Positions 15,672 through 24,182 of a stretch of 64,000 bases of DNA are shown in pieces. The translations under genes were made by a program, and so were the position numbers. The notes below the pieces were generated by a model. It searched no databases and was not told the DNA's origin. It was given only the letters and a program-made list of their open reading frames with translations. This stretch comes from Acidimicrobiia bacterium (GTDB taxonomy: Bacteria > Acidobacteriota > Vicinamibacteria > Vicinamibacterales > SCN-69-37). Each line of letters begins with the position of its first letter. Position 1 is the first letter of the stretch. The DNA lies in contig VFZF01000010.1 of the NCBI GenBank assembly GCA_016871335.1, forward strand, positions 62,001 through 126,000. Reading direction: 5' to 3'.

Positions 15672-16888
15672 GAAGACGCAGTCGGCCGGGTGAGCCGCGC
15701 CGCCACGGTGGCCTGCCATGTGCGCGCCGCGTGGGACAGGCTCGCCCAGGAATCACCACCGAACTTGTCGATCACCGCGTTGGCCAGCACAAGCGCCACC
15801 ATGGCTTCGCCGACGACCGCGGCGGCCGGCACGGCACAGACGTCGCTGCGTTCGATGGCCGCCGGCTCCTCTTCCATCGTGACGAGATCGACGGACCGCA
15901 GGGGCGTCATCAACGTGGAGATCGGTTTCATCCACGCGGAGACACGCAGGTCTTCGCCGTTGGTGACGCCCCCTTCGAGCCCGCCGGCGCGATTGGTCGG
16001 CCGCGTGATGGCCGGCAATGTGCCGGACGCCGCGCCCTCGGCGCGCACGATTTCGTCATGGACGAGCGATCCCGGCAGATGACCGACGTTCGGCCCCGCG
16101 CCGACGCCGACGGCCTTGATCGCGTGAATGGACATCAACGCCTGGGCGAGCTGGCCGTCGAGTTTGCGATCCCACTGGGTGTGACTGCCGAGTCCGACCG
16201 GCACCTGGTGTGCCACCACCTCAAACGCGCCGCCGACCGTGTCGCCCTTCTCCCGCGCGGCATCCACCGCCGCGCGCATCGCCTGCGCGACCGTCCCATC
16301 CACACACCGCACATCATCGTCAGCCGCGAGCGCCGCGATCGCGTGGAAGGGCACCGCGGTGGGGTCGTCGATGCGGGCGCCGCCGATTTCGGTGACGTGG
16401 CTGTTGATGGTGATGCCGAGATGGCGGAGCAGGGTGCGTGCAATGGCGCCGGCCGCCACACGGGCCGCCGTTTCCCTGGCGCTCGCGCGTTCCAGAATGT
16501 CTCGCAGGTCGTGGCGTTCGTATTTCAGTCCGGCCGACAGGTCGGCGTGGCCCGGGCGGGGGCGTGTGACGGCGGCCCGGCGGGCGCCCGTCAGTGATTC
16601 GTCGGGCGACGCCTCGACGCTCATCGTGTACTGCCAGTTCACCCAGTCGCGATTCCGGATGAGCAGCGAGATGGGGCTGCCGAGCGTTTCCCCGCGACGG
16701 ATGCCCGACAACACTTCGACCTGATCGCGTTCGATGGCCATGCGTCGGCCGCGTCCGTAGCCGAGTTGCCGTCGCGCGAGATCCGGATTGATGTCGTCCG
16801 CCGACAACGGCAACCCGGCTGGTACACCGTCAACGATCACGAGGAGTGCCGGACCGTGTGATTCGCCCGCTGTCAAAAAACGAAGCAT
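15668..16888 (-). CDS. aroC: Chorismate synthase
   Basis: Converts 5-enolpyruvylshikimate 3-phosphate to chorismate with reduced FMN; last step of the common aromatic pathway. 406 residues. Signatures: LRFLTAGESHGPAL at the start, RRQLGYGRGRRM, and RPRPGHADLSAGLKY with the RERASARETAARVAAG-like segment (ILERASARETAARV) near residue 130. First gene of a nine-gene minus-strand operon. A TAGAAT box lies 9 nt before the ATG. Although aroDE, aroF and the trp genes lie 12 kb away under an attenuator, aroC is regulated separately. Confidence 0.96.
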   Translation of the reverse strand: MLRFLTAGESHGPALLVIVDGVPAGLPLSADDINPDLARRQLGYGRGRRMAIERDQVEVLSGIRRGETLGSPISLLIRNRDWVNWQYTMSVEASPDESLTGARRAAVTRPRPGHADLSAGLKYERHDLRDILERASARETAARVAAGAIARTLLRHLGITINSHVTEIGGARIDDPTAVPFHAIAALAADDDVRCVDGTVAQAMRAAVDAAREKGDTVGGAFEVVAHQVPVGLGSHTQWDRKLDGQLAQALMSIHAIKAVGVGAGPNVGHLPGSLVHDEIVRAEGAASGTLPAITRPTNRAGGLEGGVTNGEDLRVSAWMKPISTLMTPLRSVDLVTMEEEPAAIERSDVCAVPAAAVVGEAMVALVLANAVIDKFGGDSWASLSHAARTWQATVAARLTRPTASS

Positions 16889-16897
16889 CGCGAAGGC

Positions 16898-16903
16898 ATT
16901 CTA
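16898..16903 (-). promoter_or_regulatory. Candidate -10 box (TAGAAT) for the aroC operon
   Basis: TAGAAT on the minus strand, 9 nt before the aroC ATG at 16888; no convincing -35. The 96-bp gap to the divergent regulator gene holds no other feature that I recognise. Confidence 0.35.
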
Positions 16904-16984
16904 TCGAAGTTTCCGCACGCCTCCGTTCTGGACCGCCCGGATTTCGCGATCGAATCGGGCGTCGATCTTGCACCACATGGGCGC

Positions 16985-19546
16985 GTGCAACACACGTGGA
17001 CCAACTGGGCGAGAAGTCTTCCAGTCGACGGCGTCGGCCTTCGCGTGGTTACCAGCCCCGAAGTGGTTGATGGTGAGGGCGCACACGAACGTCGCGCGTC
17101 GTTGGAAGCGCTCGGATATTCGGTGCTCGACGCAACGCACTGTTGTGCGCCGGATGAACGGCGGGGATGGCTGCATCGGCATGTGGCGTTGGTGGTCGAA
17201 CTCGCGCTGACGAATGTCGGGCGCGCATGGATTCGTGACTTGTCACTCACCAGTCCGCGGGCCCATCTGGTGGTGGTGCCCGACGAGTGCACCCGCGACA
17301 CGGTGGCTCGGGAGCGCGCGCCGGCCTGGGAGGAGTGGACCGCATCGGGGGATGTGCGGCGTGTGCGGTCGAGGGGGCACCTCGCGCGGGGGCGCGCTGA
17401 TGTGGCGCTGGCATGGCTTGCTGCGGCGGTCGGGGCAGCGGCGCGTCGATCTGATCCAGGCCTGCACGCGGATGCGCTCTGGGACTACGGCCGGGCGGCG
17501 CTGCGGTGGGGAGTGGCGCGCGACCTTTCTCGGGTGCGGGCGATGTGTGCCGAGGCCCTGCCGTGGATGAGCCAACTCGGCCCGCGATCGCGGGTGGTGG
17601 CACTGGCCGCGGACGTGATGTGCCGCCTTGGCGATCTTGAGTCCGCCGCTGCGTGGCTGTGCGGCGTGATGGTGGAGTGTCAGCTGTCTGATCTTGATGT
17701 GCCGCCGTGGATCAGCACACAGGTGGCGGATCGGGCGATGTGGGAGGGCCGCTGGGACGCCGCCGCGAATGCGGTGGCGCAGTTGCCGCCCACCAGCGAG
17801 GATGCGGTCGGGCGGCTGGCGCTTCTGGGGTGGCTTCGCGAGGACAGCGGCACCCTTACACGCCTCGAACGGAACGCGCCTGTGAAGGCGCCTGCGGCCG
17901 GGGCGTGGGCCACAGTGGCGTCGCTGGTGATCGCCGCCCACCAGAACCGTGCCTCGCGTGTCCTCGCACTGGTGGAGTCCGCGGAGCGTGATCGTGCCGT
18001 GCCCTGGGCACGAGCCGCAGCGGTCGACGCGCTCCGGCGGGTGGGGTGTGAGGCGGAGGCCTCCGCAGTGCTCGATCGCTGGCGGCGACAGGAGGGCCTG
18101 GTACCGCTGGAGGCGGCGCTTGCGGCGCAGTTGGCCGGGGAGTCCGCAGCCGTGGGGGCGGTCATTGCCAGGACAGGGGCGCACGGCCTGCGGCGGTGGG
18201 GAAGACGGAGGCAACACATGTCGATCTGGGGAGGGGTGTCGGCGCTGCTCGACACGGTCAACAGCGCGGAAAACGATCGGTCGGCCCTTCGGCTCGGCAG
18301 CCGCTGGGTGCGCACACACACAGGCACGCCGCACGTCGTCACACTGGCGGCGTCGACCGGGCAGGTGCTGACCGCGGATCCCGAGGGCGCGGTGCCCGGG
18401 GAAGACGATGTGCGGGTGCCGATCCGGCAGGGGGGCGTGACAATCGGCTGGGTGGTGGCGGCGCGTCGGGCGCGGGATGTGGACGAGTTGCACGGGTGTC
18501 TCCGCGCGCTGGCGGCGGCGTGCGCGCCAGCCGTACGGGCGTGTCTGGACGCGGCGCTCCTCGCGCAGTCCGGCGACAGCCTGTCGGGTGACCTGCTCGG
18601 GCGCAGTCCGGTGATGGCGGCCCTGCGCGCCGCCATTGCGCGCGCGGCACCGACCACCTTCCCGGTGCTCATCGAAGGCGAGAGTGGCGTGGGCAAGGAA
18701 CTGGTGGCACAGGCACTCCATCGCGCGAGTCCGAGGCGTGACCGGCGGCTGGCGGCCATCAACTGCGCGGCGCTGACCGATGAACTGTTTGAGGCCGAGG
18801 TGTTCGGGCATACGCGTGGCGCGTTCACCGGTGCGGTGGGTCCCCGTGCCGGCTTGTTTGAGGACGCGCATCAGGGCACGGTGTTTCTCGACGAAGTGGG
18901 GGAACTCTCGCCGCGGGCGCAAGCCAAGCTCCTGCGGGTGCTGCAGGAACGGGAGGTGCGGCGTCTGGGCGACAACCATGCGCGTGCCGTCGATGTGCGC
19001 GTGGTGTCGGCCACCAATCGGCCACTGGCGGCGGCCGTGGCCGCGGGGGGATATCGCGAGGATCTGCTGTTTCGGCTCGCGGTGGTCCGGCTGTGTGTGC
19101 CGCCGCTCAGGGATCGCATCGAAGACGTGCCGCTTCTCGCGCAGACCTTCTGGGCCGCAGCGACGAAGCACCGGCCCACACGCGCGTGGCTGGGGCCTGA
19201 TGCCCTGGCCGCGTTGTGCCGCCATCGGTGGCCGGGCAACGTGCGGGAACTCCAGAACGTCATGGCGGGGCTTGTGCTAGCGGCTGCCGATCGCGGGCGT
19301 GTGACGGCGCGTCATGTGGCAGCGGTGCTGGCCGTGCAGGACGCGACGGACTCGGATGCGCTGTCGTTGGAGTCGGCGCGTCGCGCCCTCGATCGCCGCC
19401 TGGTGACGACCGCGCTCGCACGTCATGCCGGGTGCCGGGCGGCTGCGGCGCGCGATCTGGGCGTGTCACGGCAGGGGCTTGGAAAACTCATGGCGCGGCT
19501 CGACGTGCGGGTGCCGGGAGTTGCCACAGACCACGACTTGCGGTGA
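16985..19546 (+). CDS. Sigma-54-dependent transcriptional activator with a large helical N-terminus
   Basis: Bacterial enhancer-binding protein of 853 residues. The AAA+ domain spans about 535-765: LLGRSPVM, Walker A GESGVGKE near 563, the sigma-54-contacting GAFTGA near 611, Walker B VFLDEVGEL, the arginine-containing REDLLFRL, and WPGNVRELQN. A Fis-type helix-turn-helix closes the protein (AARDLGVSRQGLGKLMARL). The first 400 residues are Ala/Leu/Trp-rich helices resembling degenerate TPR repeats, followed by a GAF-like stretch (about 410-510). There is no receiver domain, so it is not a classical response regulator. GTG start at 16985; an ATG 8 nt upstream is out of frame. Twelve bp upstream of dppB, likely co-transcribed. 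The target is unknown, and I found no GG-N10-GC promoter nearby. Confidence 0.88.
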   Translation: MQHTWTNWARSLPVDGVGLRVVTSPEVVDGEGAHERRASLEALGYSVLDATHCCAPDERRGWLHRHVALVVELALTNVGRAWIRDLSLTSPRAHLVVVPDECTRDTVARERAPAWEEWTASGDVRRVRSRGHLARGRADVALAWLAAAVGAAARRSDPGLHADALWDYGRAALRWGVARDLSRVRAMCAEALPWMSQLGPRSRVVALAADVMCRLGDLESAAAWLCGVMVECQLSDLDVPPWISTQVADRAMWEGRWDAAANAVAQLPPTSEDAVGRLALLGWLREDSGTLTRLERNAPVKAPAAGAWATVASLVIAAHQNRASRVLALVESAERDRAVPWARAAAVDALRRVGCEAEASAVLDRWRRQEGLVPLEAALAAQLAGESAAVGAVIARTGAHGLRRWGRRRQHMSIWGGVSALLDTVNSAENDRSALRLGSRWVRTHTGTPHVVTLAASTGQVLTADPEGAVPGEDDVRVPIRQGGVTIGWVVAARRARDVDELHGCLRALAAACAPAVRACLDAALLAQSGDSLSGDLLGRSPVMAALRAAIARAAPTTFPVLIEGESGVGKELVAQALHRASPRRDRRLAAINCAALTDELFEAEVFGHTRGAFTGAVGPRAGLFEDAHQGTVFLDEVGELSPRAQAKLLRVLQEREVRRLGDNHARAVDVRVVSATNRPLAAAVAAGGYREDLLFRLAVVRLCVPPLRDRIEDVPLLAQTFWAAATKHRPTRAWLGPDALAALCRHRWPGNVRELQNVMAGLVLAAADRGRVTARHVAAVLAVQDATDSDALSLESARRALDRRLVTTALARHAGCRAAAARDLGVSRQGLGKLMARLDVRVPGVATDHDLR

Positions 19547-19558
19547 TCATCCGTCAGC

Positions 19559-20479
19559 GTGTTGCGTTTCACCGTTCGCCGCCTGCTCCTGACGATCCCC
19601 GTGTTGCTCGGGGTGGCGACGCTTGTGTTTGCGTTGCTGCATCTGGTGCCCGGCGACCCGGCGCAGGTGATGCTCGGTGAAGCAGCGGCGCAGAGTGACG
19701 TCGACGAGTTGCGCACGAAGCTGGGACTCGATCGTCCGTTCGCGGCCCAGTATCTGCAGTTCGTCGCCGGTGTCGCGCAGGGGGATTTCGGCACGTCGTT
19801 CCGGTACGGCACGCCGGTGTCTTCTGAGATCGCGCAGCGCCTGCCCAACACAGTGGAGCTGGCGCTGGCGGCGATGAGCGTGGCGATGCTCATCGCGATC
19901 CCGCTCGGTATTCTCGGGGCGTTGCATCGTGGCCGGGCCATCGATCAGGTCGCGATGACGCTGTCGTTGCTCGGCATCTCGATGCCGAACTTCTGGCTGG
20001 GCCCGTTGCTGGCGATTCTGTTCGCCGTCGGACTGGGGTGGCTGCCGGTGTCAGGGACCGGTGACTGGCGGCATCTGGTGTTGCCGGCGGTGACGTTAGG
20101 CGCCGCGCTGGCGGCGATTCTCGCGCGCATGACCCGCGCGAGTCTGATTGAGGAACTCCGGGAGCTGTATGTGCTGGCCGCGCAGGCTCGAGGGCTGTCG
20201 TATTCCCGTGCGGTGCTGCGTCACGCGCTGCGCAACAGCCTGATCCCGGTCGTCACGATTCTCGGTCTGCAGTTCGGGGCGGTGTTGACGGGGACGATCA
20301 TCACCGAGACCATCTTCTCGTGGCCCGGTGTCGGGCGGTTGCTGATTCAGGCCATCAACTTCCGCGACTACCCGCTGGTGCAGGGATGCATTCTCTTTAT
20401 TGCCACGACGTATGTGCTGGTCAATTTGCTGGTCGATCTGGCGTACGGCTGGCTTGACCCGAGGATTCGCTACGAATGA
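19559..20479 (+). CDS. dppB: ABC transporter permease, DppB/OppB type
   Basis: Inner-membrane permease of a dipeptide/oligopeptide ABC importer. 306 residues, six hydrophobic helices. The N-terminal signature RRLLLTIPVLLGVATLVFALLHLVPGDPA is typical of DppB, and the EAA loop for the ATPase lies near residue 205 (YVLAAQARGLSYSRAVLRHALRNSLIP). GTG start 12 bp after the regulator. No substrate-binding protein or ATPase gene is adjacent, so those parts must be elsewhere or the pair must share them. Peptide specificity is inferred from the family. Confidence 0.88.
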   Translation: MLRFTVRRLLLTIPVLLGVATLVFALLHLVPGDPAQVMLGEAAAQSDVDELRTKLGLDRPFAAQYLQFVAGVAQGDFGTSFRYGTPVSSEIAQRLPNTVELALAAMSVAMLIAIPLGILGALHRGRAIDQVAMTLSLLGISMPNFWLGPLLAILFAVGLGWLPVSGTGDWRHLVLPAVTLGAALAAILARMTRASLIEELRELYVLAAQARGLSYSRAVLRHALRNSLIPVVTILGLQFGAVLTGTIITETIFSWPGVGRLLIQAINFRDYPLVQGCILFIATTYVLVNLLVDLAYGWLDPRIRYE

Positions 20480-21270
20480 CCCGGCGCATTGGTCTCGTCA
20501 TCATCGGGCTCACGGTGTTTGCCGCCGTCGCCGGACCGTGGCTGGTACCGCACGATCCGTCCGTCCAGTCACTGGCGCAGCGGCTGGACGGCCCGTCGTG
20601 GACACATCCGCTCGGGCTCGACGAGCTGGGCCGCGACATCCTCGCGCGCCTGGTGTCGGGCGCCCGCATCTCGCTCGGCGTCGGCCTGACGGTGGTGTCC
20701 ATCTCGGCGCTGGTCGGCATTCTGGTGGGATCGGTGGCGGGGTACGCCGGCGGACTCGTCGATACGCTCATCGGTCGCGTGATGGATGTGTTGCTGGCGT
20801 TCCCCGGCATTCTGCTGGCGATCGCGCTCGTCGCCGTGCTTGGTCCGAGCCTGACCAACGTCGTGTTGGCGCTGGTGTCGATCGGGTGGGTCGGGTACGC
20901 CCGCGTCGTGCGTGGGCAGGTGCTGAAGATTCGTGAGCTCGAATACGTGCAGGCGGCGCGCGCGGTCGGCGCGCCGGTGTGGCGGATTCTCCGGCAGCAC
21001 GTGATTCCGCCGACGTTGCCGGCGGTGACGGTGCAGGCCACGCTCGGGATGGCCGGTGCGATCATCGCCGAGGCGTCGTTGAGCTTTCTGGGGCTCGGCG
21101 TGCAGCCCCCGACACCGAGTTGGGGCACGATGCTCGACGCCGGCCGCGCGCATCTGTTTGATGCGCCGCACCTGACAATCATGCCCGGGCTGGCGATTGC
21201 GCTGCTTGTGCTCGGGTTCAACTTCGTCGGGGATGCGCTGCGCGATCGCATCGATCCGCGCGCCAGCTGA
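20476..21270 (+). CDS. dppC: ABC transporter permease, DppC/OppC type
   Basis: Partner permease of the preceding gene, overlapping it by 4 bp (ATGA). 264 residues, about five to six helices. DppC-type features are HPLGLDELGRDILARLVSGARISL, the EAA loop (YVQAARAVGAPVWRILRQHVIPPTLP) and ASLSFLGLGVQPPTPSWG. It is shorter at the N-terminus than E. coli DppC, keeping one helix before the HPLG motif. Converges on the TPR gene with an 8-bp gap. Confidence 0.88.
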   Translation: MTRRIGLVIIGLTVFAAVAGPWLVPHDPSVQSLAQRLDGPSWTHPLGLDELGRDILARLVSGARISLGVGLTVVSISALVGILVGSVAGYAGGLVDTLIGRVMDVLLAFPGILLAIALVAVLGPSLTNVVLALVSIGWVGYARVVRGQVLKIRELEYVQAARAVGAPVWRILRQHVIPPTLPAVTVQATLGMAGAIIAEASLSFLGLGVQPPTPSWGTMLDAGRAHLFDAPHLTIMPGLAIALLVLGFNFVGDALRDRIDPRAS

Positions 21271-21277
21271 CCTCCCG

Positions 21278-22672
21278 CTACCGAATCACCGGGCGCAGGC
21301 GACGAAGCGTGGCGTCGCGGGGCGCCACGCTCAGGCCGAGGGCCAACGCTGCGCGCGCCTGTTCGATGTCCCCGGTATGCCAGCGGGCCTCCGCGATCCA
21401 GCCCAGTAGTTCGACGTCCTGCGGGGCGGAGGTGAGCAGGGGTTCAAGACGGGTGCGCGCATCGCGATAGTCACCAGCAGCCACCGCCAGTCCTCCAAGA
21501 CGGCGGGTGCGGGCGGCGCGGATGTCGGGCGCCGAGACCTCGCCGTCCAGGGCGTCGTAGCGCAGGAGCCAGTGGCGGGCCTCGATCGGATCGTTGAGCG
21601 CCTCCGCCGCATCAGCCAGATAGAGGAACGCGAGCCGGCTGAACGGCGTGGTCGCGACGGCTTCGCGCAGGATGCGGGCGGCGTCGGCGATGTCTCCGCG
21701 CAAAAACAGCGCGCGGCCGTAGAGTGCGAGGCCCTCGGAACGGCGGACGGTGCCGCCCAGCGCACGCTCGAGGGCGGGGATGGCCTCGGTCGCCCATCGC
21801 CCCCGTTGGGGACCGGGCGGCACCGCTTCCGCGCGCCACACGTGCACCCGTCCGCGCGTCAGCGCCAGCGACGAGTCCTCAGGCGCGCGATCGGCGGCGG
21901 CTGCGAGCGTGGCGTCTGCGGCGTCGAAGTCACCGCGTCTCGCCTGTGCGAGCGCAATCGCCACATCGCGGCCCGTCCCGGGCTCCTGCGAGGCCAGCGC
22001 GGTCAGTTGGGCCATCTCCTCCGCCGGCCGCTGCTGCGCACGATACAGATCCGCCAATTCCTCCCGCGCAGGCGCGAGCGAGGGGTTGGTGCGCACCGCG
22101 CGCTCGAGCGCCTCGACCGCGCCGGCGGTGTCCTGGGTATCGCGCAGCGTCAGGCCCAGCAGGTAAAGCGCCTCGTCGAATCCGGGATTGAGCGCCACGG
22201 CCTGACGCAGCGGTTCTCTGGCGGCTGCCGCCTGGCCGCTCCGGTACCGGGTGAGCGCAAGCCGGTAGAGCAGGGTGGGGGATTGGCGGTCAATCGCGGC
22301 GGCGCGACCCAGCCACTCGGCGGCGGCGGCCGGATTGCCTTGCCCCTCGTAGAGTGCCGCAAGCGCCATCAGGGGCTCGGTTGCACCGGGCTGCAGGCGC
22401 ACCGCTTCCCGGAAATCCCGGCCCGCTTCCTCGAGGCGGCGCTGGGCGCGATAGGCCTCACCACGCCGGAGATGGGAGGCCATCGAGTCGCTGCGCAACG
22501 CGATGGCGCCGCTGAAGGCCTCAATGGCGGCATAACTGTTCCCGGCGGCAAGGGCTCGTTCACCGGTGTCGACCAGTTGCCGGAAGCGTTCGGCGTCGTT
22601 GAGCCGCTGCACGGCCAACACGGTGACCACCCCGAGGGCGACAACTCCGACGGCGGCGATTCCGAGGCGCAC
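21278..22672 (-). CDS. TPR-repeat protein with N-terminal membrane anchor
   Basis: 464 residues. An N-terminal hydrophobic helix (residues 1-20, MRLGIAAVGVVALGVVTVLA) is followed by about ten TPR units, clearest at 45-175 (SYAAIEAFSGAIALRSDS, AGRDFREAVRLQPGATEPL, ALYLLGLTLRDTQDTAGAVE). It is a scaffold for protein contacts, probably on the periplasmic side of the inner membrane. No catalytic motif is visible. GTG start, with TACCAT 6 nt upstream. It may assist the neighbouring ECF system, but nothing in the sequence shows this. Confidence 0.8.
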   Translation of the reverse strand: MRLGIAAVGVVALGVVTVLAVQRLNDAERFRQLVDTGERALAAGNSYAAIEAFSGAIALRSDSMASHLRRGEAYRAQRRLEEAGRDFREAVRLQPGATEPLMALAALYEGQGNPAAAAEWLGRAAAIDRQSPTLLYRLALTRYRSGQAAAAREPLRQAVALNPGFDEALYLLGLTLRDTQDTAGAVEALERAVRTNPSLAPAREELADLYRAQQRPAEEMAQLTALASQEPGTGRDVAIALAQARRGDFDAADATLAAAADRAPEDSSLALTRGRVHVWRAEAVPPGPQRGRWATEAIPALERALGGTVRRSEGLALYGRALFLRGDIADAARILREAVATTPFSRLAFLYLADAAEALNDPIEARHWLLRYDALDGEVSAPDIRAARTRRLGGLAVAAGDYRDARTRLEPLLTSAPQDVELLGWIAEARWHTGDIEQARAALALGLSVAPRDATLRRLRPVIR

Positions 22673-22678
22673 AGGCAG

Positions 22679-22684
22679 ATGGTA
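22679..22684 (-). promoter_or_regulatory. Candidate -10 box (TACCAT) for the TPR gene
   Basis: TACCAT on the minus strand, 6 nt before the GTG at 22672, predicting a leaderless message. The would-be spacer holds 2.4 copies of CAGTCCG (22686-22702). Confidence 0.3.
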
Positions 22685-22685
22685 A

Positions 22686-22702
22686 CAGTCCGCAGTCCGC
22701 AG
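22686..22702 (+). repeat. Short heptamer repeat (CAGTCCG, 2.4 copies)
   Basis: Two full and one partial copy of CAGTCCG between the divergent TPR and sigma factor genes. Read on the other strand the unit is a CGGACTG, the same family as the tract at 40756-40774. Confidence 0.7.
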
Positions 22703-22707
22703 CCCGT

Positions 22708-22734
22708 GAACGACGTGCCGCGGCCGGTGTCTAA
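22708..22734 (+). promoter_or_regulatory. ECF-type promoter of the first sigma factor gene
   Basis: GAACGA (22708-22713), a 15-nt spacer, and GTCTAA (22729-22734). This closely fits the RpoE-type consensus GAACTT-N15/16-GTCTAA. It lies 21 nt before the ATG, leaving room for the ribosome-binding site AAGGGGGG. Position and sequence suggest autoregulation by the sigma factor it precedes. Confidence 0.6.
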
Positions 22735-22755
22735 GACGGCAAGGGGGGTGCTACC

Positions 22756-23415
22756 ATGAATTCGGAATCCATCGTGAAGCCCCTACGTGCATTTGCCTGG
22801 TCCGAATCGCCCGCGGTTTCCTCCACCGGTGAGGGGCGCGCCGAGTGGGCCGAAGACTGGGCGTTGGCGCAGCAGTGCGCCTCAGGTGACGAGGCCGCGT
22901 GCACCCGGTTGGTGACCGATCACCAGCGCATGGTCTACCAGCTGTCCCTGCATCTGCTGGGCGACCCCCAGGAAGCTCTCGACCTGTCGCAGGAAGTCTT
23001 CCTGCGCGTGTTCCGCACCCTCAATCAGTTCCGCGGCCATTCCGCGCTCCGCACATGGATCTACCGAATCGTCATCACCCAGGCGTCCAATCGGCGCCGC
23101 TGGTGGAGACGGCGTCACCAGTCCGAACAGGTGCCGCTCGACGAACACGTGTCTGCGCACGGTGACCTGCCGGATGCTCGTACGTTCAGCATGCCGGACG
23201 CCGTCGCGCAGCAGCAGCAGACCGCCAGGCAGGTCTGGCACGCGCTGGATGCGCTCCCGTTTGATCAGCGCTCGATCCTGGTCCTTCGCGAAATCGACGG
23301 ACTGAGCTACGAGGAAATCGGCTACTCCCTTGGTGTGGCGGTCGGAACGGTCAAGTCCCGGCTGGCGCGCGCCCGCGAAGAGCTGCGCGACGTGTTGCGG
23401 GGGCAGACGTCATGA
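22756..23415 (+). CDS. ECF RNA polymerase sigma factor, RpoE-like
   Basis: 219 residues. An unusually long N-terminal tail (about 35 residues) precedes region 2 (ALAQQCASGDEAACTRLV, then DLSQEVFLRVFRTLNQFRGHSALRTWIYRI, residues about 40-115). After a Gln-rich linker, region 4 holds LPFDQRSILVLREIDGLSYEEIGYSLGVAVGTVKSRLARAREEL (about 170-213). It directs polymerase to stress promoters and is held by the zinc-finger anti-sigma gene that overlaps it by 4 bp. A matching ECF promoter is upstream. Confidence 0.93.
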   Translation: MNSESIVKPLRAFAWSESPAVSSTGEGRAEWAEDWALAQQCASGDEAACTRLVTDHQRMVYQLSLHLLGDPQEALDLSQEVFLRVFRTLNQFRGHSALRTWIYRIVITQASNRRRWWRRRHQSEQVPLDEHVSAHGDLPDARTFSMPDAVAQQQQTARQVWHALDALPFDQRSILVLREIDGLSYEEIGYSLGVAVGTVKSRLARAREELRDVLRGQTS

Positions 23416-24161
23416 TGTGCCCCGATGTGCGTGGCGTGATCGCGGCCTACGTCGACGGGGAACTGGGCGGCGCCCAGCGCCTGCGTGTATCGCGGCACCT
23501 GACCGACTGCGCGGAGTGTGCGCGCGAGGAATCCGATCTGCGCGACCTCGGCGAGCTGCTGCGCGGCGCCGCGGCGCCGCGTCCCGTGCCACTCGACGAA
23601 CTCCAGGGACTGGCGGCGGGCGTCGTGAGCCGCATCGGCGCGGAAGATCGGCAGTCGTGGCGCGCCATGTGGGAGCGCGCCTCCGAAGACTGGCACTGGG
23701 TCGCCGTCGGCAGCGGCGCGTTCAGTGCGGCGTTTGTCTCGGTGATGTTCATCTTCGCGTTCCTGTATCTGCCGGCCACGGAAGCCCGTCAGATGAACGA
23801 ACGGGTGGGCACGCTCTACGTGATGGCGGTGCCTGAAGATGGTCTGGGCGAACCGCAGATGCTGGAGTTTGGAAGTGCGCTCGACAGTCCGAAGCGGGAC
23901 CATCGGTATGCGGTCCCGGCCTCGTTTGGCTGGAAAGCGGAGCAGCTGCTGGTCGCGGCCCTCGACTCGGCGCTGATGCGCCATGGGGGCACGACGAGCT
24001 TCCGCGATCTCTCCGCCGCCGAACGCGAAGAGGTGCTGGGCATCCTCAACGAGATCGGCCGCCTTCGCTCACAGGCTCCGGCGCGTCGCCCCGGCGGCGT
24101 CACCACCGTCAGCGGCATGCACCTCTACATCAGCGACGTCGTCACCGCGTCCGGACTGTAG
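23412..24161 (+). CDS. Anti-sigma factor with N-terminal zinc-binding domain
   Basis: 249 residues. The N-terminal zinc-binding anti-sigma domain includes CPDVRGVIAAYVDGELGG and the H-x3-C-x2-C motif (HLTDCAEC, about residues 31-38) and should grip the partner sigma factor in the cytoplasm. A transmembrane helix follows at about 100-120 (AFSAAFVSVMFIFAFLYLP). The remaining 130 residues would be periplasmic and are unlike known sensor domains to my eye. Start overlaps the sigma gene (ATGA). Confidence 0.88.
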   Translation: MMCPDVRGVIAAYVDGELGGAQRLRVSRHLTDCAECAREESDLRDLGELLRGAAAPRPVPLDELQGLAAGVVSRIGAEDRQSWRAMWERASEDWHWVAVGSGAFSAAFVSVMFIFAFLYLPATEARQMNERVGTLYVMAVPEDGLGEPQMLEFGSALDSPKRDHRYAVPASFGWKAEQLLVAALDSALMRHGGTTSFRDLSAAEREEVLGILNEIGRLRSQAPARRPGGVTTVSGMHLYISDVVTASGL

Positions 24162-24182
24162 GCCTACACCCAACAGAGCTCT

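Noticed and set aside
17243-19225. A 660-codon open frame antisense to the sigma-54 activator
   Set aside because: High-GC DNA gives long open frames on the other strand. The product is Arg/His/Pro-rich with no recognisable domain, while the plus strand has complete AAA+ motifs.
16889-19558. Sigma-54 (-24/-12) promoter near the activator and dppB
   Set aside because: No GG-N10-GC site with good flanks in the two gaps I inspected.
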